Origin: Planctomycetota bacterium
GTDB taxonomy: Bacteria > Planctomycetota > UBA1135 > UBA2386
NCBI GenBank assembly: GCA_947444055.1
Contig: CANEYR010000001.1
Coordinates: 62,001 to 126,000, forward strand
DNA length: 64,000 nt
Reading direction: 5' to 3'
The notes beneath the pieces were generated by a model. It made no database searches. It had not been told where the DNA came from and saw nothing but the letters and a program-made list of their open reading frames with translations. The translations under genes were made by a program, and so were the position numbers. Within the stretch, counting starts at the first letter, position 1. Every line of letters begins with the position of its first letter. Below, in pieces: positions 8,874 to 18,035 of this stretch.

Positions 8874-9584
8874 ATGGTGCCGTCCGAATCGCTCCGCCAC
8901 GACCACAACCCGCGCATGCACCAGGGCGGCAAGCTGTCGTTCCGTAGCCGCGTGCAAGACCCGGATGAAGATCCAGGGGATCGACTGGTGCTCGGCGGCA
9001 AGAACCCGCCCGCCTTGCGCGAACTGGTGCCCGCCGACTTCCGTGAAGTCGAAATCGAGATCGGCCCAGGCAAAGGGGCCTTCGTGCTCGCTGCCACCGA
9101 AGCCAAGCCCGACACCTTCCTGCTCGGCATCGAAGCGGCCCAGGGCTACGCCAGCCTTGCCGCTGCACGCCTGCACCTGAGTGGGCGTCGAAACGGCTTG
9201 TTTCTCGTCGACAACGGCAAGCTGTATCTGCAGGACCGCGTCGAGGACGGCGAACTAGCCGCCGTGCACGTCTACTTCCCAGACCCGTGGCCCAAGCGCC
9301 GCCACGCGGGGCGGCGGTTCTTCACACCCGATGTGCTGCCGGTGTTGGCACGGGCGCTGCGCGATTCCGGCTACTGCTACGTCGCCACCGACAATGCGGG
9401 CTACGCCGGCCAAGTCGCGCGCGTCATGGGCAGCGCCACCGACTTTGCCCGCGATGAAGAGGAAGAGGCGCGCGTGCTGGCACTGGGTGCCGGCCACGCG
9501 TTCTCGCCCACCAACTTCGAACGCAAGTACATCGAGCAGGGTCGAGTCATCCGCCGCTACGCCTTCCGCAGGTTGCCGCGGTGA
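8874..9584 (+). CDS. trmB: tRNA (guanine-N7-)-methyltransferase TrmB
   Basis: About 236 residues from the ATG at 8874; an ATG at 8916 would give 222. The SAM site EIEIGPGKGAF, the TrmB motif YFPDPWPKRRH and the C-terminal tRNA-recognition motif TNFERKY followed by RRYAFRRL are all present. It methylates G46 in the tRNA variable loop. The frame stays open upstream to 8514, but that stretch overlaps ppa and has no homology-like character. The stop overlaps the Rieske gene start by 4 nt (GTGA). Confidence 0.92.
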   Translation: MVPSESLRHDHNPRMHQGGKLSFRSRVQDPDEDPGDRLVLGGKNPPALRELVPADFREVEIEIGPGKGAFVLAATEAKPDTFLLGIEAAQGYASLAAARLHLSGRRNGLFLVDNGKLYLQDRVEDGELAAVHVYFPDPWPKRRHAGRRFFTPDVLPVLARALRDSGYCYVATDNAGYAGQVARVMGSATDFARDEEEEARVLALGAGHAFSPTNFERKYIEQGRVIRRYAFRRLPR

Positions 9585-9910
9585 GTCGCTGGGTCGATGT
9601 CGGCCCGCTGGCGGCACTAAAATTCAGCCCCGGAGCGCCGGTCAAGATCGAGGACACGTGGCTCGCAGTGTTTCGCATCGGCGAGCGACTGGTCGCCATC
9701 GACAACACCTGCCCCCACGCCAGTGCCCCGCTGTGCGATGGCACCGTGTTGCACGGCAAGGTCGTCTGCTACCTGCATTGCTGGGAGTTCGATCTGCTCA
9801 CGGGAGCGTGCGATGTCGGCACCGAATGGAATGTGCGCAGCTATGCCGTTCGCACGGTGGACGACCACGTCGAGATCGAATGGCCTGGCGCCACCGTGAA
9901 GCCGAGCTAG
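9581..9910 (+). CDS. Rieske [2Fe-2S] ferredoxin (NirD-like)
   Basis: 109 residues. Both cluster-binding motifs are intact: C44-P-H46 and C63-Y-L-H66, giving the two Cys and two His ligands of a Rieske centre, within the small all-beta domain typical of NirD and dioxygenase ferredoxins. No transmembrane segment is seen, so it is a soluble cytoplasmic electron carrier. The start is the GTG at 9581 overlapping the trmB stop by 4 nt. No obvious oxygenase or reductase partner lies next to it, so its electron acceptor is unknown. Confidence 0.88.
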   Translation: MSRWVDVGPLAALKFSPGAPVKIEDTWLAVFRIGERLVAIDNTCPHASAPLCDGTVLHGKVVCYLHCWEFDLLTGACDVGTEWNVRSYAVRTVDDHVEIEWPGATVKPS

Positions 9911-9986
9911 CTGGCGAAGCACCCGTCGCTGCCCGGCGCGTGGCGCTCTCCGCAACGCGTGTCTTTCCTGGGCCCATCACCCCCCC

Positions 9987-9992
9987 TAGGAT
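9987..9992 (+). promoter_or_regulatory. Possible -10 (TAGGAT) for the lysS operon
   Basis: TAGGAT lies 32 nt upstream of the proposed lysS TTG start. The -35 region is weak (TTTCCT at 9964). A GAGGA Shine-Dalgarno at 10016-10020 precedes the TTG by 4 nt, so this transcript would have a normal leader. Confidence 0.3.
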
Positions 9993-10024
9993 CCCGCCCC
10001 TTTGGCTCACCGCATGAGGAACCC

Positions 10025-11491
10025 TTGACCGACGGCATCGCCAACGACCGACTTGAGAAGCTGGCTGCGATGCAGCAGGCCGGGCAGGATCCTTACCCCG
10101 CGCGAGTTGCCAAGGGGCAACCGATCGCCGACCTGCTGTCCGACTTTGCCGCGCGGACTGGCCAGATCGTCACGATTGCCGGTCGTCTCGGCCAGATCCG
10201 CGACTTCGGCAAGCTGCGTTTTTCACACCTGACCGATCGCACCGGCGCGCTGCAGGTTGCCTTCCAACGCGATCGTCTGCCGACGTTCTGGCCCGAGCGC
10301 AAGCTGATCGAAGGCAACGATCTGGTCAGCATCACTGGCGAACTCGGCACCACGCAGAAGGGCGAACCAACTCTGTGGGCAAACGAAGTGACGCTGGCCT
10401 GCAAGGCCCTGCGACCTGCACCTGAGAAGTGGCACGGCCTGACCGACACCGAACAGCGCTACCGCATGCGCTACGTCGACCTCTTCGCCAACCCCGAAGT
10501 GCGGCAGGCCTTCGCGCAGCGCAGCAAGATCGTGCGGGAGGTACGGCACTACTTCGACTCCTTGGGTTACCTCGAAGTCGAAACGCCGATCCTGCAACCG
10601 ATCTTCGGCGGTGCTTCGGCGCGGCCGTTCGTCACCCATCACAACGCCTTGGACATGAAGCTCTATCTGCGCATCGCGCCGGAGCTGTATCTGAAGCGCT
10701 TGTTGGTCGGCGGCATGGAGCGCGTCTTCGAGATCGGTCGCGTCTTCCGCAACGAAGGCATCAGCACGCGCCACAACCCCGAGTTCACGATGCTCGAGAG
10801 TTACGAGGCGTGGGCCGACTACCGCGACATCATGGCGCGCGTCGAAGGCCTGTTCGCGCACCTCGTGCAAACGGTGCTCGTCGGTAAGAGTGTCGTGCAC
10901 TTCCGCGAACGCGACTACGACCTGAAGCCGCCGTTCCAGAAGGCGCGCTACCTCGATCTGTTCGCCCAGCAGAATCCAGGCGTCGATTGGTTCGACCATG
11001 CGAGCTGCGTCGCGCGCGCCCGCGAGCTGCATCTGAAAGTCGACGGCATCGAACCCGCCAAGCTCGCCAACGACGTCTTCGAAGCCACCGTCGAAGACAC
11101 GCTGCTCGGCCCGATCTTCGTGCACGACTACCCGGTCGCCATCAGCCCGCTCGCCAAACGCATGCGTGAGGATGCGCGTGTCACCGAGCGCTTCGAACTC
11201 TTTGTCGCCGGCATGGAGATCGGCAACGCCTTCAGTGAACTGAACGACCCGATCGACCAAGAGCAGCGCCTGCGCGAGCAAGTCGCCCACAAGGACGACG
11301 AAACGCCGGGCGAGATCGACGTCGACTACGTCACCGCGCTGGAATTCGGCATGCCTCCCGCGGGTGGGCTTGGCATCGGCATCGACCGCCTGTGCATGCT
11401 GCTCAGTGGCGCTTCGTCGATCCGCGATGTCGTGCTGTTCCCGCTGTTGCGCCGCCTTGAGGCGACCGGCGAGGAATCGAAGGGGCCGTGA
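10025..11491 (+). CDS. lysS: Lysyl-tRNA synthetase, class II
   Basis: About 488 residues from the TTG at 10025, chosen because a GAGGA at 10016-10020 precedes it and the protein then begins LTDGIANDRLEKL like other LysS; an in-frame GTG at 9959 would add an unlike Pro/Gly-rich stretch. N-terminal OB anticodon-binding domain (about 45-130; IAGRLGQIRDFGKLRFSHL), then the class II core with motif 2 (FRNEGISTRHNPEFTMLE) and motif 3 (GGLGIGIDRLCML). It charges tRNA-Lys. Its stop overlaps the next start by 4 nt, coupling it to the lipoprotein exporter genes. Confidence 0.95.
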   Translation: MTDGIANDRLEKLAAMQQAGQDPYPARVAKGQPIADLLSDFAARTGQIVTIAGRLGQIRDFGKLRFSHLTDRTGALQVAFQRDRLPTFWPERKLIEGNDLVSITGELGTTQKGEPTLWANEVTLACKALRPAPEKWHGLTDTEQRYRMRYVDLFANPEVRQAFAQRSKIVREVRHYFDSLGYLEVETPILQPIFGGASARPFVTHHNALDMKLYLRIAPELYLKRLLVGGMERVFEIGRVFRNEGISTRHNPEFTMLESYEAWADYRDIMARVEGLFAHLVQTVLVGKSVVHFRERDYDLKPPFQKARYLDLFAQQNPGVDWFDHASCVARARELHLKVDGIEPAKLANDVFEATVEDTLLGPIFVHDYPVAISPLAKRMREDARVTERFELFVAGMEIGNAFSELNDPIDQEQRLREQVAHKDDETPGEIDVDYVTALEFGMPPAGGLGIGIDRLCMLLSGASSIRDVVLFPLLRRLEATGEESKGP

Positions 11492-12975
11492 TCGCCGCGT
11501 TCAGCCCGTTCCTGGCCCTGCGCTACCTGCTGACGCGCCGCATCAATCTGCTCGGCGTGTTCGGCGTGATGTTCGCGGTGTGGGCGATCGTGCTGGTCGA
11601 CAGTGTGTTCACGGGGTTCGTCGGCCAGATCCGCGACGACGTGCGCAGCAGTGCGACGGATCTGATGCTGACCGATCTGCCACACGACACCAGCTACTTG
11701 GCGTTGCGCACGGCGTTGGTGACCGATGAGGATGTGGTTGCCACCGCCCCGCGCTTGCGGCATCACGGCATGCTGCAGCCCTTGCGCCGCGGTCGCCAAG
11801 ACAACCGCTACCAGACCAGTTCGCAGGTCGACTTCGATCACACGGTGAATGGCTTCGCGACGATGCTCGGCATCGAGCCAGCCGAAGAAGAGGCCGTTAG
11901 CGGTCTGCGCCAGTGGTTGGTGCGGGGCCCGGAGGAGCTAACGCGCCTCTACACGTCTGATTTTTGGCCGTCGCCCGTGTTCGACGAGCGCGCGCCCGAA
12001 CGCAAGGCCCGCATGCTGCTGCCCAACGATGCGGAGTGGACCGCGCGCCGACGCGCCGGCATGCCAACCGAAGCCGATAGCTCTCGTCATCGCAGCGATT
12101 GGCCAGGTGTAGTGCTCGGCTGGCAGCGCGTGCGCCGCATGCGCTGGTTCGAACCAGCGGAGGCCTTCGATCTGCTGTGCGCTTCGTTCCAAGGCGGCGA
12201 AGTGAACGCCACGCTGCACACCCATTCGACCAGGGTCGCGTTCGCCGGCTGCTTTGCGACCGGCCACCGCACCTTCGACGAAACCATGGTGCTGATGCCG
12301 ATCACGACGCTGCGCAGCATGCTCGGCCAGGATGCCAAAGACCCCAGCAGCATCGACATCGTCACCGACGTCGCCGTGCGCGTGCGCGCAGGCCTGTCCA
12401 GCGCGCAGTTGGCCAACTGCAAGCGACGGCTGCAAGCGCTCGCGCAGGCAGTGCTGCGACCTGGCAGTGCGCCGTGCCTCGTCGCGGACTGGGAAGAGCA
12501 GAACCAAGTGTTCTTGTCCGCCGTCGCCCACGAGCAAGGCATGATGCAGTTCGTGCTGTTCGTCGTGATGCTGGTCGCCGCGTTCGTCATCTACGCGACC
12601 TTGCACATGATGGTCGTGCAGAAGGTGCGCGACATCGGCATCCTCGCCGCCATCGGCGGTTCGCCGCGCGGCATCGGAGCGGTGTTCTTGCTCGGCGGCC
12701 TCACCGTCGCGGTCGTCGGCACGCTGCTTGGCGTCGGCACTGGCGTCTTGTCGGCCCTCGCCCTCAACGACGTCAACGATTGGCTGCACGCGCAAACCGG
12801 CCTCGAGCTGTTTCCGCGGCGCCTGTTCGACCTGCGCGAAGTGCCGTGCCGCCTCGCCCCGTCCTGGATCGCCACCGTCGCCATCGGGGCCGTCGTTCTG
12901 GCCCTCGTCGTCGCTTTCATTCCCTCGCGCAAGGCCGCGCGCATGCACCCCGTCGAAGCGCTGTCCCACGAATGA
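11488..12975 (+). CDS. Lipoprotein-export ABC permease, LolC/LolE-like (first paralogue)
   Basis: 495 residues, start GTG at 11488 overlapping lysS. FtsX/MacB-type topology: one N-terminal transmembrane helix (about 20-45), a large periplasmic domain (about 45-345), then three C-terminal helices (about 350-375, 395-425, 460-485). The opening FLALRYLLTRRINLLGVFG is typical of LolC/E proteins. With LolD it would release mature lipoproteins from the inner membrane to LolA. The periplasmic domain is longer than in the second paralogue. Stop and lolD start overlap (ATGA). Confidence 0.85.
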   Translation: MIAAFSPFLALRYLLTRRINLLGVFGVMFAVWAIVLVDSVFTGFVGQIRDDVRSSATDLMLTDLPHDTSYLALRTALVTDEDVVATAPRLRHHGMLQPLRRGRQDNRYQTSSQVDFDHTVNGFATMLGIEPAEEEAVSGLRQWLVRGPEELTRLYTSDFWPSPVFDERAPERKARMLLPNDAEWTARRRAGMPTEADSSRHRSDWPGVVLGWQRVRRMRWFEPAEAFDLLCASFQGGEVNATLHTHSTRVAFAGCFATGHRTFDETMVLMPITTLRSMLGQDAKDPSSIDIVTDVAVRVRAGLSSAQLANCKRRLQALAQAVLRPGSAPCLVADWEEQNQVFLSAVAHEQGMMQFVLFVVMLVAAFVIYATLHMMVVQKVRDIGILAAIGGSPRGIGAVFLLGGLTVAVVGTLLGVGTGVLSALALNDVNDWLHAQTGLELFPRRLFDLREVPCRLAPSWIATVAIGAVVLALVVAFIPSRKAARMHPVEALSHE

Positions 12976-13667
12976 GCTCGCCTGTTCTGCAAGCTGTCGC
13001 CGTCAAGAAGCATTACCGCCTCGCCAAACACGAGATCCCGGTGCTGCGCGGCATCGATCTGTCGGTGCAAGCCGGCGAGACCGTGGCCTTGCTGGGGGCG
13101 TCGGGTGCTGGCAAGTCGACGCTGCTGCACGTGCTCGGCTTGCTCGATCCGCCGACCGCTGGCGAAGTGCACTTCGATGGCCAGCGCGTTGACAATCTGA
13201 CGATCGGCCAGCGCGCCGCGCTGCGGCATCGTCACGTTGGCTTCGTCTTTCAGTTCTACCATCTGATCCCCGAACTCACGGCGCTGCAGAACGTGCTGCT
13301 CGCGCGCATGATGACGACCTCGGTGTGGCAGTTCTGGCGGCAGCGCAAGCAGGCGAAGGCGGCGGCCACGGCCCTGCTCGAACAAGTCGGCCTCGGCGAT
13401 CGACTGCGCCATCGTCCCAGCGAGTTGTCGGGTGGCGAACGGCAACGCGTCGCGATCGCTAGGGCCCTGCTCGCCGAACCCAAGGTCGTGCTCGCCGACG
13501 AACCCACCGGCAACCTCGATTCGACGACCGCGCGCGGCGTGGTCGACCTGATCTTTGAGATCCAGCGACAACGCGGGCTGGCGTTCTTGTTGGTGACGCA
13601 CGACGAGCGCTTGGCGCAGCGCTGCCATCGCATCGTGCGCATGCAAGACGGCGTCGTGGTGTCCTGA
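12972..13667 (+). CDS. lolD: ABC transporter ATPase, LolD-like
   Basis: 231 residues. Walker A GASGAGKST, Q-loop FVFQFYHLIPELTA, signature LSGGERQRVAIARAL, Walker B VVLADEPTGNLD and the H-loop VTHDE are all intact. The LLDPPTAGEVHFDG and FQFYHLIPE text is characteristic of the LolD/MacB subfamily. It sits between two FtsX-type permeases, overlapping the first by 4 nt and the second by 1 nt (TGATG), so ATPase and permeases are made together. Likely a heteromeric LolCDE complex for outer-membrane lipoprotein sorting. Confidence 0.9.
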   Translation: MSSPVLQAVAVKKHYRLAKHEIPVLRGIDLSVQAGETVALLGASGAGKSTLLHVLGLLDPPTAGEVHFDGQRVDNLTIGQRAALRHRHVGFVFQFYHLIPELTALQNVLLARMMTTSVWQFWRQRKQAKAAATALLEQVGLGDRLRHRPSELSGGERQRVAIARALLAEPKVVLADEPTGNLDSTTARGVVDLIFEIQRQRGLAFLLVTHDERLAQRCHRIVRMQDGVVVS

Positions 13668-15001
13668 TGTACCGGCTGTTTCTCGCCATCCGCTACCTGC
13701 TGACACGGCCGATCAACCTGCTCGGCGTGGCTGGCATCACCATCAGTGTGTGGGCGCTCGTCGTCGTCGTCTCGCTGTTTAGCGGCTTCATCGACATCAT
13801 CGAACGGCACGTGCACGCCGCCAGCGCCGACATCGTCGTCAGTGATTTGCCGAGCTGGACGTCGTGGCCGAAGCTGCGCAGCGCGCTCGCCGATGAAGGC
13901 AACGTCGCCGGCTGCTCGCCGCGCCTCTTGCACTACGGGCTCTTGTTGCGGCCTGGCCATCGGCCACCGCCAACTCCGCTGCCGGGCCGTGGTGCGTTGC
14001 ACGGTGGCGACCAACCGTTCTTGTTTGTGCTCGGCATCGATCCGATCGCCGAAGCGACCGTGACTGGCTTTGCGGATTGGGTTGCGCACACGGACATCCC
14101 AGCGGATCTGCGCGGCAGCACGCCGACGCTGGCCACCGAAGATGGCGTGCCCACCGTACTGATCGGTCTCGACCGCATGCGCCGAGAAGGGCTGCGCCGT
14201 GGCGACCGCGTCGTCTTGACCACCGCCAACCAACGCAGCGATGCGAACGGCAACAAGTCGGCGGAGAAAGTGCAGATCCAACTCGTCGTCGCCGGCGCCT
14301 TCAAAACTGCGCACAACGGCTTTGATGGCAACACGGTCTTCGTCGCCGATGCAACGTTGCGCGCGCGGCTCTTTCCCGATGCCCCTGACTTCGTGCAAGA
14401 AGTCGCCGTGCGCTGCCACGATGAAACGCAGCTCAAAGCCACCGCCGACCGCCTGCAGCGCGCCGTCGTTCGCGCCGTCGAGAAGAACCAGGCAGCCTAT
14501 GGCTCGGTCGAGACCTGGCGCGAGAAGAACGGCATGTTCTTGGCCTCGGTCGAACACCAACGCGGGCTGCTGCAGATCGTGCTGATCGTGATCATGGTGG
14601 TCGCGGCGTTCCTGATGCTGGCGACCTTGTCGATGATGGTGACCGAGAAGACCTCCGACATCGGCATCCTGACGGCGATGGGCGGCACCCCGAGCGGCGT
14701 CACCATGGTGTTCCTCGCTTGCGGCCTCGTCATCACCCTGGTCGGCGTCGTCGTCGGCACCATTGGCGGCATCCTCACCGGTGTCTACCTTGAGGAAGTG
14801 CGCCAAGGGGTGCGCTGGCTGACCGGCATCGATCTGTTCCCGATCGATGTCTACAACCTCGAACGGGTGCCGTGCGCGATCGATCCGTGGTGGCTGGTGC
14901 AGGTCGCCGGCATGGCCTTCGTGACCGGCGGTCTGGTGTCCGCGATCCCTGCCCTGCGCGCGGCGCGGCACGATCCGCTGGTTTCCTTGCGCGGCATCTG
15001 A
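13667..15001 (+). CDS. Lipoprotein-export ABC permease, LolC/LolE-like (second paralogue)
   Basis: 444 residues, same architecture as the gene at 11488: opening YRLFLAIRYLLTRPINLLGVAG, one N-terminal helix, a periplasmic domain, and three C-terminal helices (LLQIVLIVIMVVAAFLMLA region onward). Sequence similarity between the two is strongest at the first helix and at the IGILTAMGG / IGILAAIGG loop that contacts the ATPase. The periplasmic domain carries a Pro-rich loop (RPGHRPPPTPLPGRG). Last gene of the lysS-lol operon. Confidence 0.85.
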   Translation: MYRLFLAIRYLLTRPINLLGVAGITISVWALVVVVSLFSGFIDIIERHVHAASADIVVSDLPSWTSWPKLRSALADEGNVAGCSPRLLHYGLLLRPGHRPPPTPLPGRGALHGGDQPFLFVLGIDPIAEATVTGFADWVAHTDIPADLRGSTPTLATEDGVPTVLIGLDRMRREGLRRGDRVVLTTANQRSDANGNKSAEKVQIQLVVAGAFKTAHNGFDGNTVFVADATLRARLFPDAPDFVQEVAVRCHDETQLKATADRLQRAVVRAVEKNQAAYGSVETWREKNGMFLASVEHQRGLLQIVLIVIMVVAAFLMLATLSMMVTEKTSDIGILTAMGGTPSGVTMVFLACGLVITLVGVVVGTIGGILTGVYLEEVRQGVRWLTGIDLFPIDVYNLERVPCAIDPWWLVQVAGMAFVTGGLVSAIPALRAARHDPLVSLRGI

Positions 15002-15021
15002 ACGTGCAACCGGGGCGCGGC

Positions 15022-15027
15022 TAGAGT
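15022..15027 (+). promoter_or_regulatory. TAGAGT -10-like hexamer before the small lipoprotein gene
   Basis: TAGAGT lies 7 nt before the ATG at 15035, in the 33-nt gap after the permease gene. The spacing would put transcription start on or next to the ATG. Confidence 0.45.
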
Positions 15028-15034
15028 TTCGCGC

Positions 15035-15532
15035 ATGCGTTCGGTTTGGCTGCTGCTGGCGATTGGGCTCGGGGCGTGTTCGGCCCCGGATGCCGATCGT
15101 CGCGGCTCGCCCATGCATAGCCTGGAGCGGGTGCTCGCCATCGATTGGTCGGAGCGCTCGGCGTCACGCCGTGCCGCGACCTGGACCCGCCTGCCGTCGG
15201 CGCTGCGGCACGAAGTCGAACGCGTGCATGCGGTCGACGCCAAGCTGCAAGCGGCGCCGAGCGAACTGCAACGCAGCCAGCACCTCGGCGCCACCGCAAC
15301 CCGCGTGCTAGCGGGCGAAGTGGGCCGTCGTCCCCACCTTCCCGAGCCGGTCTTGCCAACGGCAGCCGAATTCGGCCAGAACCTGGCCGACACCCTGGCC
15401 AATCTGCCTCTGTGGCTCTCCTCGCGCCACCCGCTTGGCGAGATCAACGACCGCGAGCACCGCACCAATCCGCACGACCTGCAGCCCGAGGCAACCCTGT
15501 GGCAGCGCCTGCGCCGCCGCCTGTGGTTGTGA
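15035..15532 (+). CDS. Small lipoprotein, function unknown
   Basis: 165 residues with a lipobox LAIGLGAC, lipidated Cys at about 15. The mature part is Arg/Ala-rich and mostly helical with no repeats or known motif. A conserved-looking C-terminal block (EFGQNLADTLANLPLWLSSRHPLG) contains an amphipathic segment. It lies directly downstream of the lipoprotein-export genes but has its own promoter-like hexamer. I cannot assign a function. Confidence 0.65.
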   Translation: MRSVWLLLAIGLGACSAPDADRRGSPMHSLERVLAIDWSERSASRRAATWTRLPSALRHEVERVHAVDAKLQAAPSELQRSQHLGATATRVLAGEVGRRPHLPEPVLPTAAEFGQNLADTLANLPLWLSSRHPLGEINDREHRTNPHDLQPEATLWQRLRRRLWL

Positions 15533-15622
15533 CTGCCGCGACGAACGCGTGACTCACGCCTGCGGGGATTTGCCCGTAGAAGAGGCGCCCCTGATCCCCC
15601 AAGGCGCCGCCTTTTGACCACG

Positions 15623-17317
15623 ATGCCCATCGATCCGCTTGTTCGTTCTCGCCATTCGTTGTTGGCCTTCTGCGTAGCTGCCGCCGCACTCGGCAGCGCC
15701 CGCGCCCAGACCGCGATGGCTACCGACCGCGCAGTTGGCGCGACCTTGGTCACCGTGCCGCACTGCAAAGAATGGCTCGGCACGCTGGCTAGCCCCGAGT
15801 TCGAAGGTCGCGGCACCGGCCAGCCAGGCTTCGAGAAAGCGGCCAACTACGTCGCGGCCCACTTCAAGTCGCTGGGCTTGGAAGCGCGCGGCGAGAAGGG
15901 CAGTTACTTCCAGCATGTGCCGTGGGCGTCCAGCAAGGTCAACGCCGCCAAGACCCGCGTCGTCTTCCGCAAGGGTGACGCCGAGGTCTGCACGATCCCG
16001 GCTGACCGCCTGACGGGCTCGGCCTCGAGCAATCTCGCCGCTACTGGCGACGTCGTGTTGTTGGTCGTGAATGCGCCGACGCCACCGCCAGTCCAACCAG
16101 GCCGCCAAGGGGACCGCCCCGGGGCAGCCGCGGCGTCCATCCCCGGCCTCGATGCCGTCGACGTCAAGGGCAAGGTCGTCATCGCCTACGTGCGACCCGC
16201 CGCCGAGCGCACGGCGCGGCAGACCGCGATGGCGCAGTTCGCCGTTCGGCAAGGGCTGCAAGGCAAGGAAGCAGCCGCCGTGCTGTTCGTCCAGACCGAG
16301 GCGGTGACCGGCGGCCTGCGCGGTGGTAGCGGCATGGGACGTCGCGGCGGCAATCCCGCTGCCGCTGGCGCTGGGCGATCGCCAGTCGACGCCTCCTTTG
16401 GCGGTGCGGACTTCGACGCCGTGCTAGTTGGTGCGGGCCTCAGCAAGGACATGCTCACAGACGCTCCAATCGCCACCGTGCTGCCGTTGCAGGGCACCGT
16501 GGAGGTCGCTGTCGAAGAGACGCAAGCGCCGGCGATGAACGTCTGGGCCGTGCTGCCAGGCAGCGATGCCAAGCTGAAAGACGAATACGTCGTCATCGGC
16601 AGCCATCTCGACCACCTCGGCCGCCGCGGTGACACCATCAGCCCTGGTGCCGACGACGATGCTTCGGGCACGACCGGGGTCATGGCCTTAGCGCAGATGT
16701 TTGCGAAGAACCCCGTGCGGCCAACCCGCAGCATCCTGTTCGTCTGCTTCTCGGGCGAAGAGAACGGCCTCGTCGGCTCGCGCTTCTTCGCCGACAACTG
16801 CCCGGTGCCCCTGGCCTCGATCGTGGGCGAACTGCAGATGGACATGATCGGCCGCGACGAAGAAGAGAACGTCGAAGGCAACCAAGGCGAGAAGGCCGAG
16901 GACAACCGCAACTCGCTGCACCTGATCGGCACCAAGAAGCTCGCCCCCGCCCTGCACGACCTCTGCATCAGCAAGAACGAGGCAGCCAAGTTCGACATCG
17001 AGTACGACCAGGAGGGCATGTACAGCCGCAGCGACCATGCCAACTTCGCGCGACACGGGGTGCCGATTGCGTTCTTCTTCACCGGGCTGCACCGCGACTA
17101 CCACCGCCCCAGCGACACGCCCGACAAGATCCACTACGAGAAGCTGCTGCGCGTCGCGACCTACGTCTACGACATCGCCTTCGAACTGGCGACGCAGTCG
17201 AGTCGGCCGATGATCGATCCGGCGTTGTGGGAGAAGTTCCGCGCTGGCAGCCGCAACAATGCGCCGGAGGTGCCCGCGGCGCCGATGCAACCTGGTGCAC
17301 CGAGCACCGGCAAGTAG
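15623..17317 (+). CDS. Secreted M28-family zinc aminopeptidase with PA-like insert
   Basis: About 564 residues from the ATG at 15623; an in-frame TTG at 15614 is possible. Signal peptide ends near ARAQ. The M28 co-catalytic zinc ligands appear in order: His of GSHLDHLG (about 331 from the TTG), Asp of GADDDASG (about 347), the GEENG pair (about 383), Asp of DMIGRD (about 411) and His of HRDYHRPSDTP (about 497). Residues 130-310 form a protease-associated-like domain holding a Gly/Arg-rich loop. It probably removes N-terminal amino acids from peptides in the periplasm or outside. The C-terminus is Pro/Ala-rich. Confidence 0.9.
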   Translation: MPIDPLVRSRHSLLAFCVAAAALGSARAQTAMATDRAVGATLVTVPHCKEWLGTLASPEFEGRGTGQPGFEKAANYVAAHFKSLGLEARGEKGSYFQHVPWASSKVNAAKTRVVFRKGDAEVCTIPADRLTGSASSNLAATGDVVLLVVNAPTPPPVQPGRQGDRPGAAAASIPGLDAVDVKGKVVIAYVRPAAERTARQTAMAQFAVRQGLQGKEAAAVLFVQTEAVTGGLRGGSGMGRRGGNPAAAGAGRSPVDASFGGADFDAVLVGAGLSKDMLTDAPIATVLPLQGTVEVAVEETQAPAMNVWAVLPGSDAKLKDEYVVIGSHLDHLGRRGDTISPGADDDASGTTGVMALAQMFAKNPVRPTRSILFVCFSGEENGLVGSRFFADNCPVPLASIVGELQMDMIGRDEEENVEGNQGEKAEDNRNSLHLIGTKKLAPALHDLCISKNEAAKFDIEYDQEGMYSRSDHANFARHGVPIAFFFTGLHRDYHRPSDTPDKIHYEKLLRVATYVYDIAFELATQSSRPMIDPALWEKFRAGSRNNAPEVPAAPMQPGAPSTGK

Positions 17318-17348
17318 CACACGACGCCAAGCAGCGGCGCGAGCGGTT

Positions 17349-18032
17349 CTAGCTGTCGACTTCTCGCCCGCGGCGCAACGACATCGGCGGGCCAAGGATC
17401 TCGCTCAGCACGATGGCCCGCTTCAAGTCGGTCAGTGCGTAGCGACTGGCGACGGCGGCTCGATGGGCCACCTCGACGACTCGCCCACCCAAGTTGCCGA
17501 TCGTGTGCGCACGCGCCGACTCGCCGACGCGCCCGCTCTGCACCGAGACGCGACGCGAAATGCCCTCGCCGACGTGTGGATCGACGTGAATGGGCAATCG
17601 CCGCGAGGACGTCGTCGGCCTGACGGGCGTTGGCGCGTGCTCTAGTTCCGGCACGTTGCGACGCCGCTGCGATGGCAGTGACGGCAGCGACGCCGGTAAC
17701 GTCGGCCGCACCGTCGGCCGCGGTTGGCGAACTTCGCTCGCTTCCGCAGGGCTTGAGGAACGATCGCCGCTGCTCGGCTCGGTCTCGACACCGAGGAGGC
17801 GCCGCATCTCGCGGGCGATCTCGTCCGCCGAACGTTCGTGCACGGGGTGGCTACGCACCGGCGTGGCGACGCGTTCCGTCGGCGATGGCGATTCCGGCAA
17901 CCGCGCCATCTCGGTGCGTTGGCGCTTGCCTTTCGCGACCTTGGCGGCGTTGCCGATCATGCCCAGAATCCAGGCCACGGCGACGAACAGCAGGATCGGG
18001 TTCTGCTGGAAGAACAGGATCAGACGATCCAC
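17349..18032 (-). CDS. Membrane-anchored protein of the FloA/NfeD operon, function unknown
   Basis: 227 residues. A single transmembrane segment (about 8-24) is followed by a basic, Ser/Pro/Arg-rich low-complexity region (30-150) and a better ordered helical C-terminus (about 160-220) ending ALTDLKRAIVLSEILGPP. That final block resembles the C-terminal block of small proteins encoded with flotillin-like genes in planctomycetes. It starts 3 nt after the floA stop, so it is co-transcribed and may be a floA-linked accessory. No enzymatic motif is visible. Confidence 0.7.
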   Translation of the reverse strand: MDRLILFFQQNPILLFVAVAWILGMIGNAAKVAKGKRQRTEMARLPESPSPTERVATPVRSHPVHERSADEIAREMRRLLGVETEPSSGDRSSSPAEASEVRQPRPTVRPTLPASLPSLPSQRRRNVPELEHAPTPVRPTTSSRRLPIHVDPHVGEGISRRVSVQSGRVGESARAHTIGNLGGRVVEVAHRAAVASRYALTDLKRAIVLSEILGPPMSLRRGREVDS

Positions 18033-18035
18033 AGG

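Noticed and set aside
9959-10024. Longer lysS start at GTG 9959
   Set aside because: It adds a Pro/Gly-rich stretch unlike LysS, and the TTG at 10025 has a Shine-Dalgarno.
12099-12971. In-frame upstream extension of lolD, giving an apparent 522-residue fusion
   Set aside because: The extra part overlaps the permease gene in another frame and lacks any domain; the ATG at 12972 gives a standard ATPase.
13256-15118. Minus-strand open frame of 620 codons
   Set aside because: Antisense to lolD and the second permease; composition His/Arg/Asp-rich as expected from the reverse of a coding frame.
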